Positions 17,819 through 27,977 are shown, counted from the stretch's first letter. The stretch: DNA of 58,352 nucleotides from Eubacteriaceae bacterium (GCA_003446375.1 DMAW01000016.1:1-58352); one strand, 5' to 3'. The notes: generated from the sequence alone by a model not told the origin. Program-made: numbers and translations.

Positions 17819-19225
17819 ATGAATGAAAATGTCGAAGGCAGATCAAGCATGTCTGTAAAAATCCAAAGCTTTGGAAGATTTTTAAGTGGGATGATCATGC
17901 CCAACATGGGAGTGTTTATTGCTTGGGGACTCATAACAGCATTTTTTATTCCGACAGGATGGTGGCCAAATGAAACTTTTGCAGAATTAGTTGGACCTAT
18001 GATTATCTATCTTTTGCCGGTGCTGATTGGCTATACCGGAGGAAAGATGATCCATGACGTAAGAGGCGGAGTAGTAGGCGCTGTAGCAACGATGGGTGTA
18101 ATTGTGGGAGCAGACATACCGATGTTTCTGGGAGCCATGCTGATGGGACCCCTTGCAGGCTATGGCATCAAAAAAATTGACGGAATTTTTGAAGGAAAAA
18201 TCCCCACTGGATTTGAGATGCTGGTAAACAACTTCTCAGCGGGGATATTTGCAGGAGTGATGGCGCTTTTAGGACTTATAGGCATAGGACCGGCTGTATT
18301 GGCTCTTAATAATGTATTGGCAGCAGGCGTTGAAGCGATAGTAAATGCAGGGCTCTTGCCCCTGGCAAATATTTTTATCGAGCCTGCAAAGGTACTGTTT
18401 TTGAACAATGCAATAAATCACGGTATATTGGGACCTATTGGAATTGAGCAGTCAGCTGAACTTGGTAAATCCATATTTTTCTTGCTTGAGACAAATCCAG
18501 GCCCAGGCCTTGGGATTCTATTGGCTTACTGGTTTGCAGGGAAGGGAAACGCAAAGCAATCAGCTCCAGGAGCAATCATAATTCACTTCCTTGGCGGAAT
18601 ACATGAAATTTACTTCCCGTACATACTTATGAAACCTAAGTTGATACTTGCCGCAATCGGCGGAGGTGTAAGCGCAGTATTTACATTTACCATATTTGGC
18701 TCTGGTCTGGTGGCAACGCCTTCACCAGGAAGCATATTCGCATATATTGCAATGACTCCAAGGGGAGATCATCTAGGAGTATTGACAGGCGTGCTTGTAG
18801 GTACAGTAGTGTCTTTCATCATCGCTTTTGCATTGCTAAAAAGCGACAAGGCTTCTGATGAGGATATTCAAAAGGCGACTGAAAAGATGGAGAGCCTAAA
18901 GGGCAAAAAAAGCAGCGTGTCACAATTTATAAAAAAAGAAGCTTCAGAGGTAAAGAAAGTCGTATTTGCCTGCGACGCCGGAATGGGTTCCAGCGCCATG
19001 GGAGCATCTCTTCTTAGTAAAAAGTTTAAAAGCGCAGGACTTGACATCGAAGTGACCAACGTTGCGGTAAATGAGATACCGCAGGATGTAGATATAGTCA
19101 TAACACAAAAATCCTTGACAGACAGAGCTAGGCAAATAGCGCCAAATGCAGAACACGTATCTGTTGAAAACTTCTTGGGAAGTCCTAAATACGATGAATT
19201 GACTGAAAGGCTATCGGGGAAATAG
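17819..19225 (+). CDS. mtlA: PTS mannitol transporter subunit IICB
   Basis: 468-residue membrane protein that imports mannitol and phosphorylates it. The IIC domain (about 15-340) has the eight or so membrane segments and the substrate motif GGIHEIYFPY. The IIB domain (about 378-468) has the phosphorylated Cys385 in FACDAGMGSSAM. The IIA domain is separate (mtlF), as in Bacillus. AGGAGG precedes the ATG. First gene of the mannitol locus; a terminator separates it from mtlR. Confidence 0.96.
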   Translation: MNENVEGRSSMSVKIQSFGRFLSGMIMPNMGVFIAWGLITAFFIPTGWWPNETFAELVGPMIIYLLPVLIGYTGGKMIHDVRGGVVGAVATMGVIVGADIPMFLGAMLMGPLAGYGIKKIDGIFEGKIPTGFEMLVNNFSAGIFAGVMALLGLIGIGPAVLALNNVLAAGVEAIVNAGLLPLANIFIEPAKVLFLNNAINHGILGPIGIEQSAELGKSIFFLLETNPGPGLGILLAYWFAGKGNAKQSAPGAIIIHFLGGIHEIYFPYILMKPKLILAAIGGGVSAVFTFTIFGSGLVATPSPGSIFAYIAMTPRGDHLGVLTGVLVGTVVSFIIAFALLKSDKASDEDIQKATEKMESLKGKKSSVSQFIKKEASEVKKVVFACDAGMGSSAMGASLLSKKFKSAGLDIEVTNVAVNEIPQDVDIVITQKSLTDRARQIAPNAEHVSVENFLGSPKYDELTERLSGK

Positions 19226-19246
19226 CATAGAGACTGAGTAACTGGA

Positions 19247-19281
19247 GAGATAGTGCGAAAAATACGCGCTATCTCCTTTTT
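19247..19281 (+). terminator. terminator between mtlA and mtlR
   Basis: GAGATAGTGCG (19247-19257) pairs with CGCGCTATCTC (19265-19275), then CTTTTT. It should make mtlA more abundant than mtlR, mtlF and mtlD. Confidence 0.8.
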
Positions 19282-19349
19282 AAAAGATAAAAATAAAAAA
19301 TATGGGTATAACATAGTTAAGCCCGCCTCTCAAATGGAGGTGATAATTA

Positions 19350-21485
19350 TTGAATATAAACACAAGACAGCTTCAAGTGTTAAAGTACATGCTGGAAAAC
19401 AAGACACAGGCATCAAACGAAATAGCTGAAAAGCTGGACATTCATCCACGTACTCTGTACAGGGACTTAAACAAAATCACAGGTTGGATTGAGGAAAACA
19501 ATATTTTGTCAAGTGGAGAATTAAATGCGGGCTTTGAAGTTCTTTGGGAAGGCGAAGCAAGAAGAAAGTTAGAAAAGCTCATTGCAAAAGATATTGAAAC
19601 TACAAGGTACGAGCCTGAAAAAAGGCGCTTTATAATTTTATCCGAACTTTTACTAAGCAGTGAGCCGGTAAAGATCTTCTATCTGGCTGATAAGCTCAAT
19701 GTGACTGAAAATACGGTAATTTCCGATTTGGACAAGGTTGAAAGTTTCCTTAAGGACTACAATTTAAAACTTGTCAGAAAGCCCGGACTTGGACTATACG
19801 TCGAAGGTGAAGAGAAGCGAATCCGCAATGCTATAATGAACATATTTTACCAAGGCCTTGACTTAAAAGATGTAAGAGAGTTAATCAAAAGAAAGATTAC
19901 GGAAAGCACAAGTGAAAAGACGCACATTAATATTGCAGATAGGCTATTAGGTCTTGTAGAAGAAGAGACGATTAAGCGCGTGGAAGAGATAATACACAGC
20001 ATGGAAGAAGAACTCGGAGAAACTCTTACCGATGATGCGTACATAGGGCTTTTGATTCACACTATTTTGGCGATTTCTAGACTTAAAAGCGGAGATACCA
20101 TTAAAATTTCCGAAGAGATCTTAAGCAGCCTGAAACTTACTCCTGAATTTGAAGTTGCAGAAAAGGCAAGCAGCAAGCTTGAAGAGGAATTCGGGATCGT
20201 AATCCCCATTGATGAGATAGCTTATATTACAATGCATTTAAGAGGGGCGAAAGTAAACAACGAGAAGCTTCCCTCAGAAAAAGGAACTTACCTTAAATAC
20301 GATGTTGCAGATATCGTCAACAGAATGCTTGTAAGAGCTTCACGGCTTACCGGAATAGAATTTGAAAAAGATAAAGATTTATACATGGGATTATTGATAC
20401 ATTTAAAGCCGGCAATAACCCGTCTTGAACTGAATATGCCCATTAGAAATCCATTGCTGGAAGCTATAAAGGATCAATACAATGAGCTGTTTAAGCTAAG
20501 CCAGACTATTTTAAAGGTATTGGAAGATGAACTAAGCTGCAAAGTGCCGGAAGAGGAAACAGGATTTGTAGCTATGCACCTAGGAGCGTACCTAGAGAGA
20601 AAGAAATCTATAAAAAAGGAAAATATCAATGTTTTGGTAGTCTGCCCAAGCGGACTTGGAACCTCAAGGCTATTAAGCTCGAAGCTAAGCAAAGAAATAA
20701 GCGAAATAGAAGTAGTTGGGCATACATCCATTGAAGAAGCAGAAGATTTTTTGGCAGAGCATCCAAGCGTGGATATTGTAGTCTCTACTGTAAATTTAGG
20801 AGAAAAAGAATTTGATTATATCGTAGTCAATCCCCTTTTGACGAACAAGGATATTGTGGCGCTTAAAAGGCGCATTGGCATTGTAGGCATAGACGATTAC
20901 ACTGTAGATATTAAAAACCGGCATGACGCCATACCAAATGCAAAGAAACAAAATTTTGACATGGAAAAACTCAAAAGGTATATTCAAGCATCGGATAAAA
21001 TCAATAAGGATTTTTTCTTAAAAGATAAAATAACGGTAAACAGTAGGGATGAGCTTTTAAAGTACATTTCCAGGTATATAATATTTAATGAGAAGGATAA
21101 AGCCGAAAAATTGTTTGCAGATATAAAAAGCAGAGAAGATTTAATGGGTACGGCCATAAAATCCAAAAATTTGGCATTGGTTCATGCTAAAAGCGATTCT
21201 ATAGAGGAAATAATAGCAGGGGTATTCAGGACTAAAACGCAAGTCGTATTTACAGATGTTGAAGGCAGCAGAGAAAATGTGGATACAGTATTGATGTTGC
21301 TGATGGGCAAGGACGTTCCAAGGGAATACAAAGAGGTGCTGAGCCAGTTAAGCGCAATGTTGGTAGAAACCGAAGATTTCATACCAATGCTACGGCTTGG
21401 AGATGAAAAGGAAATAAAGGAAGTCATCAAGCTGGCAGTTAATCAGTTTATACAAAATTATATTAAAAATTGCAAGGTAGAATAA
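19350..21485 (+). CDS. mtlR: mannitol operon activator MtlR (HTH-PRD-EIIB-EIIA)
   Basis: 711-residue PTS-controlled activator. Order: two N-terminal helix-turn-helix domains (about 5-60 and 95-155), PRD1 (about 200-305), PRD2 (about 315-415), a IIB-Gat-like domain with Cys in VCPSGLGTSRLL, and a IIA-Mtl-like domain at the C-terminus with His in ALVHAKS. In Bacillus MtlR, phosphorylation of PRD2 by HPr activates while phosphorylation of the IIB/IIA-like parts inhibits. Length fits (about 694 in B. subtilis). TTG start with GGAGGTGAT upstream. It probably acts on the inverted repeat before mtlA. Confidence 0.92.
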   Translation: MNINTRQLQVLKYMLENKTQASNEIAEKLDIHPRTLYRDLNKITGWIEENNILSSGELNAGFEVLWEGEARRKLEKLIAKDIETTRYEPEKRRFIILSELLLSSEPVKIFYLADKLNVTENTVISDLDKVESFLKDYNLKLVRKPGLGLYVEGEEKRIRNAIMNIFYQGLDLKDVRELIKRKITESTSEKTHINIADRLLGLVEEETIKRVEEIIHSMEEELGETLTDDAYIGLLIHTILAISRLKSGDTIKISEEILSSLKLTPEFEVAEKASSKLEEEFGIVIPIDEIAYITMHLRGAKVNNEKLPSEKGTYLKYDVADIVNRMLVRASRLTGIEFEKDKDLYMGLLIHLKPAITRLELNMPIRNPLLEAIKDQYNELFKLSQTILKVLEDELSCKVPEEETGFVAMHLGAYLERKKSIKKENINVLVVCPSGLGTSRLLSSKLSKEISEIEVVGHTSIEEAEDFLAEHPSVDIVVSTVNLGEKEFDYIVVNPLLTNKDIVALKRRIGIVGIDDYTVDIKNRHDAIPNAKKQNFDMEKLKRYIQASDKINKDFFLKDKITVNSRDELLKYISRYIIFNEKDKAEKLFADIKSREDLMGTAIKSKNLALVHAKSDSIEEIIAGVFRTKTQVVFTDVEGSRENVDTVLMLLMGKDVPREYKEVLSQLSAMLVETEDFIPMLRLGDEKEIKEVIKLAVNQFIQNYIKNCKVE

Positions 21486-21503
21486 ATTACAGGAGGAGTT
21501 AAG

Positions 21504-21941
21504 ATGGAAATTTTAAAAAAAGACAACATAATATTGGGCGCGAAGTTGGCAAATAAAAACGAAGCGGTGGAATATGCAGGCAAGCTTCTAGTGGATTCAG
21601 GATATGTTGATGAAAGCTACATCGACTTGATGAAAGAAAGAGAAGAGGTCATGAGCACTTACATGGGCAACGGACTTGCAATACCTCATGGAGTGGCAAA
21701 ATCAAGAGAAGGCAACGTTATAAAAAATTCCGGCATCGTAGTGATACAAGTTCCGGAAGGAGTGGACTTTGGAGACGGAAATATGGCTTTTATGGTTATA
21801 GGAATTGCCGGTAAAGACAACGAGCACCTAGATATATTAGCCAACATAGCTACGATTTTCAATGAAGAAAAAAATGTAGAAGAAATGATAGATGCAAAGG
21901 ATGCAGGTGAAATTTACGATAAATTCACCCAAAGCGTGTGA
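21504..21941 (+). CDS. mtlF: PTS mannitol transporter subunit IIA
   Basis: 145 residues; passes phosphate from HPr to the IIB domain of MtlA. The phosphorylated His62 lies in GLAIPHGVAKS. AGGAGG precedes the ATG, and it lies 18 bases after mtlR. Confidence 0.95.
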   Translation: MEILKKDNIILGAKLANKNEAVEYAGKLLVDSGYVDESYIDLMKEREEVMSTYMGNGLAIPHGVAKSREGNVIKNSGIVVIQVPEGVDFGDGNMAFMVIGIAGKDNEHLDILANIATIFNEEKNVEEMIDAKDAGEIYDKFTQSV

Positions 21942-21951
21942 GGGTGATTAT

Positions 21952-23100
21952 ATGGGAAAAATTGCAGTGCATTTTGGAGCAGGTAATATCGGCAGGGGAT
22001 TTATAGGACTGTTGCTTGCAAAATCAGGCTACAGCGTATATTTTGTAGATGTGAATGAAGCCATCATTGATGAGCTTAATATAAAAGGAAAATACAGCGT
22101 AATAATAGCAGGACGAGAAAACGAGACTATCGAAGTTGAAAATGTAGGGGGCATATCTGGAAGAGACGAAGCAGCTGTAGTTGAAAAGCTTATGTTAGCG
22201 GATATCGTTACTACCGCTGTTGGAGTTAATGTTCTGCCTATTATCGCGAAGACCATTTCTAAAGCTATAGAGGGCATGGCCAAATCAAAACGAGGCAAGA
22301 AGCTTAATTTATTGGCTTGCGAAAATGCGGTTGGCAACAGCGATATTTTAAAGAAATCAGTATATGAAAATTTGACTGAGGAAGCAAAAAAATATGCAGA
22401 TGAAAATCTAGGGTTTCCAAATACGACTGTAGATAGAATAGTGCCGGAAGCAAGAGAAGATAAAAAGGACATACTGACCGTTTCGGTGGAACCATTTTTT
22501 GAATGGAATGTTGAAAAAAACAAAATTGTTGGAGATTCGCCGAATATTGACGGCATGAAGTTAGTGGAAAACCTGCCGGCATATATCGAACGAAAGCTAT
22601 TTACCTTAAACACCGCTCATGCGATTACGGCATATCTTGGATATCAGAAAAACATAGGATATATACACCAGGCCATAAACCACGAGGAAATACGTGAAAC
22701 AGTAAAGGGTGCAATGTCTGAAGTAGGCAATGCATTGGTTAAAAAGCACGGATTTGACATGAGAGAACACCAAAAATACATGGATAAGATAATAGCAAGA
22801 TTTGAAAATGAAGCTTTGGCCGATCCGGTTGAGAGAGTGGGAAGAGATCCGATAAGAAAGTTAGGCCCCTCAGATAGGCTTATAGCACCTGCAAGAACTG
22901 CTTTAAGCTACGGGATTGTTCCTGAATATTTGATAGAAGGGATATGTGCAGCCCTATCTTTTAAAACCCAGAGCGATCCTAAATCGATCGAGCTTTCTCA
23001 GATGCTTGAATCGAAGGGAATTGAGGGAGTTCTAAAAGAGATTTGCGGGCTTTCTGAAGATGAGGAGCTTTTTAAACTCATATATGATAAATGCAATTAA
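21952..23100 (+). CDS. mtlD: mannitol-1-phosphate 5-dehydrogenase
   Basis: 382 residues, the same length as the E. coli enzyme. Oxidises mannitol 1-phosphate to fructose 6-phosphate with NAD+. The N-terminal Rossmann motif is HFGAGNIGRGFIG, and the active-site Lys is in the KRKLFTLNTAHA-like block (ERKLFTLNTAHA). The open frame reaches back to 21892, but the ATG at 21952 with GAGGGTGAT upstream gives the family N-terminus. Last gene of the mannitol locus. Confidence 0.96.
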   Translation: MGKIAVHFGAGNIGRGFIGLLLAKSGYSVYFVDVNEAIIDELNIKGKYSVIIAGRENETIEVENVGGISGRDEAAVVEKLMLADIVTTAVGVNVLPIIAKTISKAIEGMAKSKRGKKLNLLACENAVGNSDILKKSVYENLTEEAKKYADENLGFPNTTVDRIVPEAREDKKDILTVSVEPFFEWNVEKNKIVGDSPNIDGMKLVENLPAYIERKLFTLNTAHAITAYLGYQKNIGYIHQAINHEEIRETVKGAMSEVGNALVKKHGFDMREHQKYMDKIIARFENEALADPVERVGRDPIRKLGPSDRLIAPARTALSYGIVPEYLIEGICAALSFKTQSDPKSIELSQMLESKGIEGVLKEICGLSEDEELFKLIYDKCN

Positions 23101-23116
23101 TTAATGATCTATATAA

Positions 23117-23146
23117 GGACAAAGCCTTCAAACCAAGGCTTTGTCC
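23117..23146. terminator. terminator after mtlD, shared with the convergent stress-protein gene
   Basis: A perfect 12-base stem, GGACAAAGCCTT (23117-23128) with AAGGCTTTGTCC (23135-23146), six-base loop. The T tails are weak on both sides. Confidence 0.75.
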
Positions 23147-23177
23147 TAAATTTTACAATTTCAAATTAACTTGCTCA

Positions 23178-24053
23178 TTAGAATCTTTTAGCCGGTATCA
23201 GCAAAACCGAGCAATCTGCATTTCTAGCGATATTGTGGCTTACGCTGCCAAGGAACAACTCTTTCACAAAGCCTCTTCCTTGGCTGCCCATTACAATTAG
23301 TTCTGCTGAAGAATTATTTGCATATTCAATTATTTCTTTTGAGGGCGAACCGAGCTTAACTAAGATCTCTACATCTTCAGCGCCTTTTTCTATCAGCGCT
23401 TGTTTTATTTTCTCAAGTCTTTGAAAATCCAGCTCGTTAAAATCGTCGAGCTTGTCAAGCAGATAAGGAGTTATCTTGGCTTGGTCTTGGACGTGCATCA
23501 AAGTAATTTTTTTAGGTCCGGATTCAACGATTTGAGTTAAAAAGCTAAATGCATGATCTGCATTTTCTGAAAAGTCAGTTGGGAAAATTATATGGGACTT
23601 TCCTTTTAAATCGAGGCTTCTTGAGCAAGAAGCACCTTCTTCTGTTTCGATAAGACGCAAAAGAAGAACCGGTCTTTTGGCGTGATGTATCAAATCATAA
23701 GCGAGACCTCTGAAAAAAGCTTCGCTTGCAGCAGATTGTTTTTGAGCGCCAGTTACTATTACGGAGTAATCTTCGTTTAAAGCGATTCGATTAATTTCGT
23801 TTTTTACTACGCCGGGAACAATGCGGGTTTCAACTTTGAAACCAAAGCTTTCAAGAGTTTCTTTTTGCTTTTTAAGACTTTCTTCTAAAACCGATGCCGT
23901 ATATGACAATGCGATTGATGCAGTTTCTTGTACGCTGAGACATTGAAGCAAAAGGCATTGTTCGGTTCCCAGTGGTTTTAAATTGCCAAGGCATTTTATA
24001 AGAGCATAAGAAGCCGGTGATAAGTCAGTTGCAACTATTACTTTTTTAAACAT
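23178..24053 (-). CDS. tandem universal stress protein (UspA family)
   Basis: 291 residues with two Usp domains (about 1-140 and 155-290). Only the second keeps a full ATP-binding signature, VMGSQGRGFVKELFLGSVS, so the first is probably a degenerate partner. Cytosolic. Located between mtlD and the arsenite exporter but on its own unit. Role in stress survival is known only in general terms. Confidence 0.9.
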   Translation of the reverse strand: MFKKVIVATDLSPASYALIKCLGNLKPLGTEQCLLLQCLSVQETASIALSYTASVLEESLKKQKETLESFGFKVETRIVPGVVKNEINRIALNEDYSVIVTGAQKQSAASEAFFRGLAYDLIHHAKRPVLLLRLIETEEGASCSRSLDLKGKSHIIFPTDFSENADHAFSFLTQIVESGPKKITLMHVQDQAKITPYLLDKLDDFNELDFQRLEKIKQALIEKGAEDVEILVKLGSPSKEIIEYANNSSAELIVMGSQGRGFVKELFLGSVSHNIARNADCSVLLIPAKRF

Positions 24054-24117
24054 GGCGCTCTCTCCTTTGATATGGTATTTGTTATTAATATATTGTTACC
24101 CTTAAAAAGGGCGACAT

Positions 24118-24150
24118 AAAAACGAGACAGCAAATAAAGTTGCTGTCTCG
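24118..24150 (-). terminator. terminator of the arsenite exporter gene
   Basis: CGAGACAGCA (24123-24132) pairs with TGCTGTCTCG (24141-24150); read on the minus strand the stem is followed by TTTTT (24118-24122). Confidence 0.85.
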
Positions 24151-24159
24151 CTAGAGATG

Positions 24160-25206
24160 TCAGTTTTTAAACCAACCGCTAGTGTTATTTGCGATCTTAA
24201 CCAAAGTAAGCATCACGGGCACTTCAACTAAAACTCCAACAACTGTTGCTATTGCAGCACCTGACTGAAGACCAAATAGTGAGATGGCTACGGCCACTGC
24301 AAGCTCAAAGAAGTTTGAGGCACCTATCATTCCGGCAGGAGCTGCGACGTCGTGAGGGAGCTTCCAGACCTTTGCCCATAAGTAGGCTATAAAAAAGATA
24401 AAGAAAGTCTGGATGATCAAAGGTATGGCGATTAACACTATATTTATTGGATTATCTACTATGATCTGCCCTTGAAATGAAAAAATTATAACCAAGGTAA
24501 GAAGCAGGCCTATGATAGTAACATTATTGAATTTTGGGATAAACTCATTTTCAAAGTAATCCGCTCCCTTGTTTCTGCTTATCAGAACTCTTGATAGCCA
24601 GCCGCCGGTAAGAGGAATTACTACAAATAAAACTACGGATAAGAATAATGTAGACCATGGAACGATGATATCACTGATTCCAAGGAGTATTCCGACGATG
24701 GGTACAAAAGCCACAAGTATAATCAAGTCGTTTGTAGCTACCTGTACAAGGGTATAAGCAGGGTTCCCTCTGGTAAGGTGGCTCCATACAAAAACCATGG
24801 CGGTGCAGGGGGCTGCTCCAAGCAACACTGCTCCTGCAAGGTATTCCTTGGCTACATCTGCCGGGATAAGGTTTTTAAATATCACAAAGAAAAACAAAGT
24901 AGATATTCCAAACATGGTAAAGGGTTTGATAAGCCAGTTGGTCACCCAGGTAACCACTAGGCCTTTTGGATTTTGACCTACCTTTTTAATGCTATGAAAG
25001 TCGACTTTGAGCATCATGGGGTAAATCATAAGCCATATCAATATGGCTACAGGGATTGATACGCTGGCATATTCAAACTGGCTTAAAAATGTCGGTATCT
25101 CAGGCAGATATACACCGATTAATACTCCGACGATCATGCATAAGGCTACCCATAAGGATAAATATCTTTCAAAAAAACCGATTCCGGATGTTTTCTTTTC
25201 GCTCAT
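24160..25206 (-). CDS. acr3: ACR3-family arsenite efflux protein
   Basis: 348-residue membrane protein with about ten segments; exports arsenite using the proton gradient. The family Cys motif AAPCTAMVFVWSHL is present. The frame extends to 25248, but TAGGAGG sits correctly for the ATG at 25206. No arsR, arsC or arsA is adjacent, so control is unclear; the A/T-rich stretch just upstream contains ATAATC and GATTAT half-sites, which is weak evidence for an operator. Confidence 0.92.
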   Translation of the reverse strand: MSEKKTSGIGFFERYLSLWVALCMIVGVLIGVYLPEIPTFLSQFEYASVSIPVAILIWLMIYPMMLKVDFHSIKKVGQNPKGLVVTWVTNWLIKPFTMFGISTLFFFVIFKNLIPADVAKEYLAGAVLLGAAPCTAMVFVWSHLTRGNPAYTLVQVATNDLIILVAFVPIVGILLGISDIIVPWSTLFLSVVLFVVIPLTGGWLSRVLISRNKGADYFENEFIPKFNNVTIIGLLLTLVIIFSFQGQIIVDNPINIVLIAIPLIIQTFFIFFIAYLWAKVWKLPHDVAAPAGMIGASNFFELAVAVAISLFGLQSGAAIATVVGVLVEVPVMLTLVKIANNTSGWFKN

Positions 25207-25398
25207 AATAATTCCTCCTATATAATCACTATATTCGATTATAATCATATACTAGCATAGTTTTTTTTGTTTATCAATAGCAAAAGTTTAAGTTGCTTGG
25301 ACATAACAAGGAATTAACAATATAAAGTAATAAGATGAGTTAATAAAAGTACACACAAGAAGTCTAGTTTGATATTATAAGAATAAGGAGGGATTTTA

Positions 25399-26061
25399 TT
25401 GATAAGATTAAGAGGCGTGGTATTTGATATGGACGGCGTAATAGTCGACAGTGAACCGATACATTACCTATGTGATACGAAAACTCTCGAGGACTACGGA
25501 GTTGTGACCGATTATGAAGATATGCAAAGGTATATAGGTGTAGGAAACGAAGCAATGTGGTCGGATTTAATCAAAAGGCACAATATAAAGGCTACAGTGG
25601 AAGAACTGACTAAACGCCAAGACTACTATAAGGAAAAGCTATTTTCAAAAGACAAAATCGTAGCGGTTAAAGGTATTAGAGAACTTATAAAAAGGCTTTA
25701 TGAAAACAATATAAAAATAGCCCTTGCATCATCTTCTCCAAGATATTTTATAGAAAAAATACTAATGAATCTTGAATTGATAGACTTTTTTGAGGCTTTG
25801 GTCAGTGGAGATGAAGTTTTGCGGAGCAAGCCCTACCCGGATATATATTTAAAGGCCGCAACGCTTATCAGCGTGGATCCAAAAGAGTGTGTGGCAATCG
25901 AGGATGCCGCGGCGGGTGTAAAGGCTGCAAAGGCAGCGGGAATGTATACCGTAGGTTATAAGAATCCAAATTCGGGAAACCAAGACTTATCCCTTGCAGA
26001 CTTGGTAGTTGACCGCGTTAAAGATATTGAAACAAAGATAATAGTAAATTTAATGGACTAA
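25399..26061 (+). CDS. HAD-superfamily phosphatase/phosphomutase, beta-phosphoglucomutase-like
   Basis: 220 residues. HAD motif I FDMDGVIVDSEP (D10 nucleophile, D12 acid/base), motif II ASSSP, a Lys in SKPYPDIY and motif III CVAIEDAAAGVKAA. The helical cap sits between motifs I and II. The pattern suits a beta-phosphoglucomutase or a small sugar-phosphate phosphatase. TTG start with AAGGAGGG upstream. Confidence 0.88.
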   Translation: MIRLRGVVFDMDGVIVDSEPIHYLCDTKTLEDYGVVTDYEDMQRYIGVGNEAMWSDLIKRHNIKATVEELTKRQDYYKEKLFSKDKIVAVKGIRELIKRLYENNIKIALASSSPRYFIEKILMNLELIDFFEALVSGDEVLRSKPYPDIYLKAATLISVDPKECVAIEDAAAGVKAAKAAGMYTVGYKNPNSGNQDLSLADLVVDRVKDIETKIIVNLMD

Positions 26062-26082
26062 GAGCTAAAATACTGTTATAAT
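26054..26082 (+). promoter_or_regulatory. promoter of the DEAD-box helicase gene
   Basis: TGGACT (26054-26059), 17-base spacer, TATAAT (26077-26082). This gives a 5' untranslated leader of roughly 105 bases, of a size often seen for cold-induced RNA helicases. Confidence 0.5.
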
Positions 26083-26195
26083 GGCATGATGAGGATTTTG
26101 TAGTACACGTCATAAAAATTTATGTTCAGATATAGTCCAGATAATCGACAAGCGAGTATACATATAATTCTTAAAAAATTCAAAGGAATGATAAA

Positions 26196-27881
26196 ATGGA
26201 AAAAATGAAGTTCGAAGAAGTAGCCGGTATCAGCAGCGAAATCAAAAAAGCTGTAGAAGATATGGGATTTGAGGAGATGACGCCCATTCAACAAATGGCT
26301 ATACCATTTGTTTACGAAGGGTTGGATATCGTCGGCCAAGCACAGACAGGGACTGGAAAGACCGCTGCATTTGGAATACCCACGATTGACAGCATAGATA
26401 GTCAAAATAAGAAGACTCAAGCGTTGATACTTTGTCCTACGAGGGAATTAGCTCTTCAGGTGTCAGAAGAGATGAGCAAGCTTGCAAAATATAAAAAGGG
26501 CATAAAAGTTCTCCCTGTATTTGGAGGACAATCTATAGACAGACAAATTCAAGGGCTGAAAAGAGGAGCTCAAATAGTTATAGGAACTCCGGGAAGAGTT
26601 ATGGATCATATAAGAAGAAGAACATTAAAGATAGATAGCCTGAAAAAATTCGTCCTAGATGAAGCTGATGAAATGTTGAACATGGGATTTAGGGAGGACA
26701 TAGAAACTATACTGGAAAGCGTAAAAGAAGAAAGGCAGACATTATTGTTTTCAGCGACTATGCCTAAGGCTATACTTGAAATCATAAATAAATATCAGAC
26801 AAATCCTAAAATAGTCAAAGTGGAGCACAAAGAACTTACAACTCCAAACGTGGAGCAGTTTTACCTTGAAGTCAAGGAAAAAGACAAGATGGAGGTAATG
26901 ACAAGGCTTATAGATGTATACAATCCCAAATTGTCAATAGTTTTTTGCAACACCAAGCGCAAGGTAGATGATGTTACAGACCTTCTTCAGACAAGAGGCT
27001 ACAGCGTGGATAAAATACATGGAGATATGAAGCAGTCTGTAAGATCTTCAGTTATTAGCAAATTCAAGAGAAACGATTTGGATATCCTTGTAGCAACAGA
27101 TGTTGCGGCTAGAGGATTGGATATCGACGATGTGGAGCTTGTGCTTAATTACGACATGCCGAGCCATGAAGAGTATTATGTACACAGGATTGGCAGGACA
27201 GGCAGAGCGGGCAGAGCAGGGAGTGCTTTTACAATGGTGACCCCAAGAGATTATTATCTGCTCAAAAACGTCATGAACTATACGAAAAAGAAGATTAAAA
27301 GGCATCCGATACCAAGCATAGGAGAAATAGAGACCATAAAGACCGATACATTTATGCAGAAGATAAAAAAAGAGATAGACAAGGGTGGCTTAGACAGATA
27401 TATAAAAATCATCGAGAAGGTACTGGAAACAGAAGATTATCAGGCGATAGAGGTCGCTGCAGCTTTAGTTAAATCTGAGCTTGAGCTTCCGGATAAAGAG
27501 AATGTAGATTTTAGAGGATTTAACAAAGATCAGGTTGTTAAGAAGCAGTCAAAGGGACGTTCAAAGGAGCCTATGGCCAAGATGTTTATAAATATCGGAA
27601 AAAATCATCATATTAAGCCCGGAGACGTGGTAGGGTCAATAGCTGGAGAGACCAGCGTCAGCGGCAGCCGGATTGGAAGCATTGATATTTTTGATGACTA
27701 TACTTTTGTAGAAATTCCGGAAGAATTCGCAGATGAAGTTCTTGAGATAATGGGACAAAATACCATTAAAGGCAAGAAGATAAGCATCGAGCGTGCAAAA
27801 GCAGGAAGAAAAGCTGTTTCAAAAGGAAAAAGAAACCAGTATGACAGAGGATCAAAAAGAGGAAAAGCAAAGAGGTACTAA
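26196..27881 (+). CDS. DEAD-box RNA helicase with DbpA-type RNA-binding domain
   Basis: 561 residues. The Q motif (TPIQQ), Walker A AQTGTGKT (49-56), DEAD (about 156), SAT and HRIGRTGRAGR (about 330) form the two RecA domains. The C-terminus (about 455-535) is a DbpA RNA-binding fold (GDVVGSIAGETSVSG), which in DbpA/YxiN directs the enzyme to 23S rRNA; the last 20 residues are very basic. Likely works in ribosome assembly or cold adaptation. Monocistronic, with its own terminator. Confidence 0.93.
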   Translation: MEKMKFEEVAGISSEIKKAVEDMGFEEMTPIQQMAIPFVYEGLDIVGQAQTGTGKTAAFGIPTIDSIDSQNKKTQALILCPTRELALQVSEEMSKLAKYKKGIKVLPVFGGQSIDRQIQGLKRGAQIVIGTPGRVMDHIRRRTLKIDSLKKFVLDEADEMLNMGFREDIETILESVKEERQTLLFSATMPKAILEIINKYQTNPKIVKVEHKELTTPNVEQFYLEVKEKDKMEVMTRLIDVYNPKLSIVFCNTKRKVDDVTDLLQTRGYSVDKIHGDMKQSVRSSVISKFKRNDLDILVATDVAARGLDIDDVELVLNYDMPSHEEYYVHRIGRTGRAGRAGSAFTMVTPRDYYLLKNVMNYTKKKIKRHPIPSIGEIETIKTDTFMQKIKKEIDKGGLDRYIKIIEKVLETEDYQAIEVAAALVKSELELPDKENVDFRGFNKDQVVKKQSKGRSKEPMAKMFINIGKNHHIKPGDVVGSIAGETSVSGSRIGSIDIFDDYTFVEIPEEFADEVLEIMGQNTIKGKKISIERAKAGRKAVSKGKRNQYDRGSKRGKAKRY

Positions 27882-27885
27882 TGCT

Positions 27886-27912
27886 AAAAGCGCTTTAAAA
27901 GGCGCTTTTTTT
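27886..27912 (+). terminator. terminator of the helicase gene
   Basis: AAAAGCGC (27886-27893) pairs with GCGCTTTT (27902-27909), then T. Confidence 0.85.
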
Positions 27913-27977
27913 ATTTGCCTTGAGCATGGATAACATGTAATATTAAATGTAAGAAGAATTATTTCGGAGGTGGGAAA

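Noticed and set aside
22029..22613. 194-residue open frame opposite mtlD
   Set aside because: Ser/Phe-rich shadow of mtlD on the other strand, no ribosome binding site of note.
25207..25260. ArsR operator before the arsenite exporter
   Set aside because: Only short ATAATC/GATTAT half-sites in A/T-rich DNA, and no arsR adjacent.
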